From positions 176,138 through 240,137 of the forward strand of contig CAZBPM010000003.1 of the NCBI GenBank assembly GCA_964493785.1: a stretch of 64,000 nucleotides of DNA, read 5' to 3'. Numbering within the stretch: position 1 is the first letter of the stretch; every line of letters begins with the position of its first letter. The notes beneath the pieces were generated by a model that had not been told where the DNA came from, did not search any database, and saw only the letters and a program-made list of their open reading frames with translations. Made by a program: the position numbers and the translations under genes. Of this stretch, positions 60,167 to 64,000 are shown piece after piece. This stretch comes from Hyphomicrobium_A sp964493785 (GTDB lineage: Bacteria > Pseudomonadota > Alphaproteobacteria > Rhizobiales > Hyphomicrobiaceae).

Positions 60167-60745
60167 TTATTCCTGCCGCGTCGAAGGCAGGCTCTCGATG
60201 ACCAGATTGTCATTGGTGTAGACGCATATTTCGGCGGCGATGGCCATCGCCTTGCGCGCAATTGTCTCGGCATCGAGGGGCTGGTCGAGCAGGGCGCGGG
60301 CGGCGGACAGGGCGTAGTTGCCGCCAGAGCCGATGCCCATGACTTGGCGCTCGGGCTCGAGGACGTCGCCGGTGCCGGTGAGGACGAGGGTGGTCTCAGC
60401 GTCGGCGACCAGCATCATGGCCTCCAGCCGGCGCAGGAAGCGGTCGGTGCGCCAATCTTTCGCCAGTTCGACGCAGGCGCGGGTGAGCTGCCCGGGGTAC
60501 TGCTCCAGCTTGGCTTCCAGGCGTTCGAACAGGGTGAAGGCGTCGGCCGTGGCGCCGGCAAAGCCGCCAATGACGCCGCCTTTTCCCAGGGTGCGGACCT
60601 TGCGGGCGTTCGCCTTGATGATAGTGGCGCCGAGGCTTACCTGGCCGTCACCAGCGATCACGACACGACCATTTTTACGAATGGTCAGTATGGTGGTGGC
60701 GTGCCAGGAGCGCGGGGCGTCCGCGGAAGAGCCAGAAGTTTGCAT
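60167..60745 (-). CDS. hslV: ATP-dependent protease peptidase subunit HslV (ClpQ)
   Basis: A 192-residue proteasome-beta-like peptidase. After a 16-residue propeptide the catalytic Thr17 is exposed in SWHATTILTIRKNGRV. Other marks: VIAGDGQVSLGATIIKANARK, IGGFAGATADAFTLFERLE and GIGSGGNYALSAARALLD. It forms a dodecamer capped by HslU. ATG 60745 has GGGAG eight bases upstream. It is divergent from hisB, which is the standard arrangement in Rhizobiales. Confidence 0.98.
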   Translation of the reverse strand: MQTSGSSADAPRSWHATTILTIRKNGRVVIAGDGQVSLGATIIKANARKVRTLGKGGVIGGFAGATADAFTLFERLEAKLEQYPGQLTRACVELAKDWRTDRFLRRLEAMMLVADAETTLVLTGTGDVLEPERQVMGIGSGGNYALSAARALLDQPLDAETIARKAMAIAAEICVYTNDNLVIESLPSTRQE

Positions 60746-60870
60746 TGCATTAGCTCCCGACGGCGGGTTTTGCAGCGCTTGAGCCGTGCACAGCGGCTCT
60801 GGAACGGCAGGGCTCAAGCTGATAAACGCTCGGTTCCGGCGAGGCAAGCCATTAGCCAAGAGAGGCTAAC
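60746..60870. promoter_or_regulatory. Divergent promoter region hslV / hisB
   Basis: A 125-base gap between divergent genes. I see no clean heat-shock consensus toward hslV and no attenuator or leader peptide for hisB. Confidence 0.4.
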
Positions 60871-61467
60871 TTGAAGCGGCAGGCGACAATTTCCCGCAAG
60901 ACCAAGGAGACCGAGATCACCGCAACGGTCGATCTCGATGGCACAGGCGCGTTCGACATCTCGACCGGCGTCGGGTTCCTCGACCACATGCTGGAGCAGC
61001 TGGCCAGGCATTCCCTGATCGACATCACGCTAAAAGCGAAGGGCGACCTGCACATCGATTTCCACCACACGGCTGAGGATTCCGGCATCGTGCTGGGGCA
61101 GGCGGTCGCCAAGGCGCTCGGCGACAAAAAGGGCATCACGCGCTACGCCGACGTGCATCTGCCGATGGACGAAACGCTGACGCGCGTGGCGGTCGACATC
61201 TCGGGCCGGCCTTATCTGGTGTGGAACGTGGAGTTCACGCGGGCGAAGATCGGCGAGATGGACACCGAGCTTTTCCGCGAGTGGTTCCAGGCATTCGCGC
61301 AAAACGCCGGGATCACCCTGCACGTCGCGAACCTTTACGGAGAGAACAACCACCATATAGCGGAGACTTGCTATAAGGGCCTCGCGCGTGCCCTGCGGGC
61401 GGCCAGCGAAGTCGATCCGCGGCAAGCCGGGCGCGTGCCTTCAACCAAGGGCACGCTCGCCTGCTAG
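60871..61467 (+). CDS. hisB: Imidazoleglycerol-phosphate dehydratase
   Basis: A 198-residue single-function HisB (no phosphatase domain). Marks: TGVGFLDHMLEQLARHS, DLHIDFHHTAEDSGIVLGQA and LPMDETLTRVAVDISGRP, then LYGENNHHIAETCYKGLARAL, with the His/Glu clusters that bind two manganese ions. It catalyses the sixth step of histidine synthesis. The start is TTG at 60871, with AGAGAGG upstream. DUF2628 and hisH follow. Confidence 0.97.
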   Translation: MKRQATISRKTKETEITATVDLDGTGAFDISTGVGFLDHMLEQLARHSLIDITLKAKGDLHIDFHHTAEDSGIVLGQAVAKALGDKKGITRYADVHLPMDETLTRVAVDISGRPYLVWNVEFTRAKIGEMDTELFREWFQAFAQNAGITLHVANLYGENNHHIAETCYKGLARALRAASEVDPRQAGRVPSTKGTLAC

Positions 61468-61485
61468 CGTCAGAGAGAAACCGGC

Positions 61486-62010
61486 GTGGTCACGTTCAAC
61501 GTCTATGAGCCGCGGAATGCTCCGTCGAACCGCCTTGCAAGTGCGGAGCAGCTGATATTCGTCAAGGATGGCTTCTCGTGGGTGGCGGCCGTGCTGCCGG
61601 CGATCTGGCTGCTATGGAAGCGGATGTGGCTGGAGCTCATCGTTTTCATAGGCGGAGCCGGCCTTATCGTGTGGGCCTTCACGGCAGCGGGGGCGCCGAA
61701 CGTCGGCAATGCGATCCTGCTCATCGCGCAGATCGTGCTTGGATTCGAAGCGGGGCAACTCTACGGCGATGCGCTGGAGCGGCGGGGCCACCGCTTCGTC
61801 GGGACGGTTTCGGGGCGCAACGCTGAGGACTGCGAGCGCCGGTTCCTCGAAGTGTGGCTGCCAACGCGGACTGAAATTCCGGCGAGCGAACCTTTAGCGC
61901 TGGCGGAGTCGGGGCAGTCGACGCCCTCGTGGGCTCGGACGGCGGCCAACCAGGCGAAAGATGCCATCGCGCGCGGACGCAGCCGCGTCTTCTCCAGGGC
62001 GTCGGCATAA
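61486..62010 (+). CDS. DUF2628 membrane protein in the his operon
   Basis: A 174-residue protein starting with GTG. It has FNVYEPRNAPSNRLASAEQLIFVKDGFSW, the DUF2628 opening, two to three membrane helices (VAAVLPAIWLLWKRMWLELIVFIGG and AILLIAQIVLGFEAGQL), then a soluble tail. DUF2628 is regularly found between hisB and hisH in alphaproteobacteria, but its role is unknown. It overlaps hisH by one base (TAATG), so translation is coupled. Confidence 0.9.
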   Translation: MVTFNVYEPRNAPSNRLASAEQLIFVKDGFSWVAAVLPAIWLLWKRMWLELIVFIGGAGLIVWAFTAAGAPNVGNAILLIAQIVLGFEAGQLYGDALERRGHRFVGTVSGRNAEDCERRFLEVWLPTRTEIPASEPLALAESGQSTPSWARTAANQAKDAIARGRSRVFSRASA

Positions 62011-62663
62011 TGCAGCGCGTTGCGATCATCGACTACGGCTCGGGCAATCTTCATTCCGCGGCCAAGGCTTTCGAGCGCGCGGCACGCGAGAGCGAGGCCG
62101 ACGCTGAGATCAGCGTGACGGCGGATCCCAAAGTGGTTGCGAGCGCAGATCGCGTCGTGCTGCCGGGTGTCGGCGCCTACGCCGATTGCAAGCGCGGGCT
62201 GCTGGCGGTGCCGGGCATGCGCGAGGCAATGGAAGACGCGGTGCGCGGCAAGGGGCGGCCGTTTCTCGGCATCTGCGTCGGCATGCAGCTTATGGCCACG
62301 CGCGGCCTCGAGTTCGAGGTGACGGAAGGCCTCGACTGGATTGGCGGAGAGGTGCGGCACATCGAGCCGAATGATGCGACCCTCAAGATCCCGCACATGG
62401 GCTGGAACACGCTCAAGCTCGTGACACCGCACGCGCTGCTCGACGGAATTCCCACGGGGGCGCAAGGGCTGCACGCCTATTTCGTGCACTCGTATCACTT
62501 CGTCGCGAACGACCGCAGTGCGATCGTTGCGGAGACGGACTACGGCGGGCCGGTGACGGCGATGATCGCCAAGGACAACATGGCGGGCACGCAGTTCCAT
62601 CCCGAGAAGAGCCAGACGCTCGGGCTGAAACTGATCGCGAACTTCTTGAACTGGAAGCCCTAG
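62010..62663 (+). CDS. hisH: Imidazole glycerol phosphate synthase subunit HisH
   Basis: A 217-residue class-I glutamine amidotransferase that makes ammonia for HisF. The nucleophile is Cys89 in FLGICVGMQLM, and the His-Glu pair is in GTQFHPEKSQTLG. The start VAIIDYGSGNLHSAAKAFE is typical. The usual next genes hisA and hisF are not here: after hisH comes an oppositely oriented membrane gene and a cupin gene. The ATG overlaps the stop of DUF2628. Confidence 0.97.
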   Translation: MQRVAIIDYGSGNLHSAAKAFERAARESEADAEISVTADPKVVASADRVVLPGVGAYADCKRGLLAVPGMREAMEDAVRGKGRPFLGICVGMQLMATRGLEFEVTEGLDWIGGEVRHIEPNDATLKIPHMGWNTLKLVTPHALLDGIPTGAQGLHAYFVHSYHFVANDRSAIVAETDYGGPVTAMIAKDNMAGTQFHPEKSQTLGLKLIANFLNWKP

Positions 62664-62693
62664 GGCGGCGATACGCGCGCCGCCGCGAGAGGC

Positions 62694-63077
62694 TTATCGC
62701 ATGCGGTCGGCGATGCGCAGTGCGGCCCATGCCCCGAAGATCGGGAACAGCACCATGGCAATCAGCGACACATAAAGCAGGGGGTGCCCGGACTGAGCGA
62801 GTGAGCCTTCAAATCTCACCAGCATCAGCGTCAATCCCATGACGAGATTGCCGATCTCGGCTCCCAAGAAGCCGCCGAGGAGGGCGAGGAGGACGCTCAG
62901 GATCCAGCCGAGCACGCCGCGCCGCTTCGTCCATGCCTCGTAAATTCCAACTGCAAGAACGGCGATGAAAACAACTGCCGCGATGGTCATCGGGCCGCCG
63001 ACGCTCGACTGCGGTATGGCGCCGGACAACTGCAGAAGCAGAATTGCGATCACGGCGGCCAGCGCGATGTATTTCAT
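62694..63077 (-). CDS. Small membrane protein of unknown function
   Basis: A 127-residue protein with about four membrane helices (MKYIALAAVIAILLLQL, MTIAAVVFIAVLAVGIY, LGWILSVLLALLGGFLGAEIGNL, VSLIAMVLFPIFGAWAAL). No family recognised. ATG 63077 has an AGGGA eight to nine bases upstream; ATG 63098 is the alternative. It is convergent with hisH, 30 bases between stops. Confidence 0.65.
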   Translation of the reverse strand: MKYIALAAVIAILLLQLSGAIPQSSVGGPMTIAAVVFIAVLAVGIYEAWTKRRGVLGWILSVLLALLGGFLGAEIGNLVMGLTLMLVRFEGSLAQSGHPLLYVSLIAMVLFPIFGAWAALRIADRMR

Positions 63078-63230
63078 GGCGTTCGTCCCTACTGCCATCT
63101 TTCGTGCGGCGCCCCCGCGCCATCCACTTGTTGCGCAAAATGAGAGCTCAACGGAAATTCAGCAACGGGAATCCTACAGGCTAGATTGGGCCCCCTTTTG
63201 GGTCATACGCCGAACGCCGGAGGCTAGAGC

Positions 63231-63719
63231 ATGAAGCCAATCATGAACCTCGACGAGATCGTCGATTTCGACGACGTCGAAGAAAACGGGGTCTACACGT
63301 CCAAGCGCGCCTTGTTCAGCGCGGGCATCGGCGCGCGGCAGCTCGGCTACAATCTGACGGTGCTTCCTCCAGGGAAGGCGCAATGCCCCTTTCACGTGCA
63401 CCGCGGGGAGGAAGAGATGTTTCTGATCCTCGAAGGCGAAGGGGAGCTCAGGTTCGGCGATACGCGATATCCCATTCGCAAGCACGACGTGATCGCGTGC
63501 CCGACCGGCGGCCCCGAGGTGGCGCACCAGATCATCAACACCGGCACGAGCGACTTACGCTATCTGGCGCTCTCGACGCTCGTCGATATCGAGGTTTGTG
63601 AGTATCCGGATTCCGGCAAGGTGTCCGTGTTCGCAAAGGGGGACGGCGGAGAGCCGGGCCTGCGCAAGATATTCAGGGCGGAGACCACGGTCGACTACTA
63701 CGATCGCGAGGAAAGCTGA
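63231..63719 (+). CDS. Cupin-domain protein
   Basis: A 162-residue single cupin. Motif 1 is HVHRGEEEMFLILEGEGEL with the His-x-His...Glu metal ligands, and motif 2 GGPEVAHQIINTG carries the later His. This arrangement is common in the large uncharacterised cupin group (mannose-6-phosphate-isomerase-like or auxin-binding-like). No substrate can be inferred. A GGAGG lies seven bases before the ATG. Confidence 0.85.
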   Translation: MKPIMNLDEIVDFDDVEENGVYTSKRALFSAGIGARQLGYNLTVLPPGKAQCPFHVHRGEEEMFLILEGEGELRFGDTRYPIRKHDVIACPTGGPEVAHQIINTGTSDLRYLALSTLVDIEVCEYPDSGKVSVFAKGDGGEPGLRKIFRAETTVDYYDREES

Positions 63720-63728
63720 GACGAGCGC

Positions 63729-64000
63729 CTAAGCCTTGGGCGCGGCGCGATGCTTTTTCTTGTGCGCTTGCTTGCCCGCTGGCTTGTGGGCGCCGCCCGC
63801 GTCCTGGGCTCCACCCTGGGGCCGCGGCCCCTTTCGATGGCGCCTAGGCTCCTCGCCCTTGGGATGAATAAAGCCGCTGGGCTTCTTATTCTTCCGCCAA
63901 GGCGCTTTGGAGCGTGCCTCCTGCGGCGACGAGCCGGAAGGGCTCGCGGATGCGGGGGCGGCGTGAGGGCCAGACCGCGGCGCGGCCTGCGCACCGTGCG
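63729..64000 (-). CDS. C-terminal tail of a basic, low-complexity protein (partial)
   Basis: A leftward reading frame enters from the right edge and ends in TAG at 63729-63731. About 90 residues are visible, rich in Lys, Pro, Gly and His, with the stretches ARSKAPWRKNKKPSGFIHP, HRKGPRPQGG and KQAHKKKHRAAPKA. Tails like this end RhlE-type DEAD-box helicases and RluB-type pseudouridine synthases in Rhizobiales, but the domain itself lies outside the window, so the protein cannot be named. Confidence 0.5.
   Translation of the reverse strand, partial: HGAQAAPRSGPHAAPASASPSGSSPQEARSKAPWRKNKKPSGFIHPKGEEPRRHRKGPRPQGGAQDAGGAHKPAGKQAHKKKHRAAPKA

Overview
The window is about 64 kb of high-GC chromosomal DNA from an alphaproteobacterium, most likely of the order Hyphomicrobiales (Rhizobiales) and perhaps near Hyphomicrobium. 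The inference rests on gene content and order: divergent LppC/LpoA-like lipoprotein and rsmI-yraN-gshB, rph...rdgB-hemW divergent from hrcA-grpE, secA divergent from a parvulin gene followed by argJ, trmD-rplS, and hslUV divergent from hisB-DUF2628-hisH. Nearly all of it is housekeeping DNA. I see no phage, transposase, CRISPR array, rRNA or tRNA gene. The genus was not tested by alignment.

Left part (1-24 kb): the end of accA; three tandem YafK-type L,D-transpeptidase paralogues that differ in how they are anchored; a UPF0114 membrane protein; a saccharopine-dehydrogenase-like oxidoreductase; a VOC protein; secA facing away from a PpiC-type chaperone; argJ; a thiopurine methyltransferase; a P-loop protein of unknown function; a D,D-carboxypeptidase; gshB-yraN-rsmI divergent from the lipoprotein; gluQ; an AlkA-like glycosylase; and an HNH nuclease.

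Middle (23.5-43 kb): a gene-free kilobase filled with a degenerate GACGCAAC-type repeat and ending at a perfect DnaA box; dsbB; a tightly overlapped run rph, DUF1772, VOC, rdgB, hemW; the heat-shock block hrcA-grpE-dnaK-dnaJ with two sigma-32-like promoters; pyrF; trmD; an L19 gene with a C-terminal helix-hairpin-helix extension; map; radC; and a large asparagine synthetase.

Right part (42-64 kb): a soluble globin-coupled chemotaxis transducer, a metallo-beta-lactamase-fold hydrolase, argG, small secreted proteins, two related four-helix membrane proteins on either side of a phytanoyl-CoA dioxygenase-like gene, rlmN, an autotransporter-like outer-membrane protein, a CPA2 antiporter, an operon of a circularly permuted papain-like peptidase and an M19 dipeptidase, hslU and hslV separated by two membrane-protein genes, and hisB-DUF2628-hisH. 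A truncated basic protein runs off the right edge.

Several genes serve the envelope: three L,D-transpeptidases, the D,D-carboxypeptidase, the LpoA-like lipoprotein, the permuted peptidase with its dipeptidase, SecA, the PpiC chaperone and DsbB. No complete new defence or metabolic system is visible. The most unusual items are the repeat field with its DnaA box, the peptidase/dipeptidase pair, the L19-HhH fusion and the L,D-transpeptidase trio.
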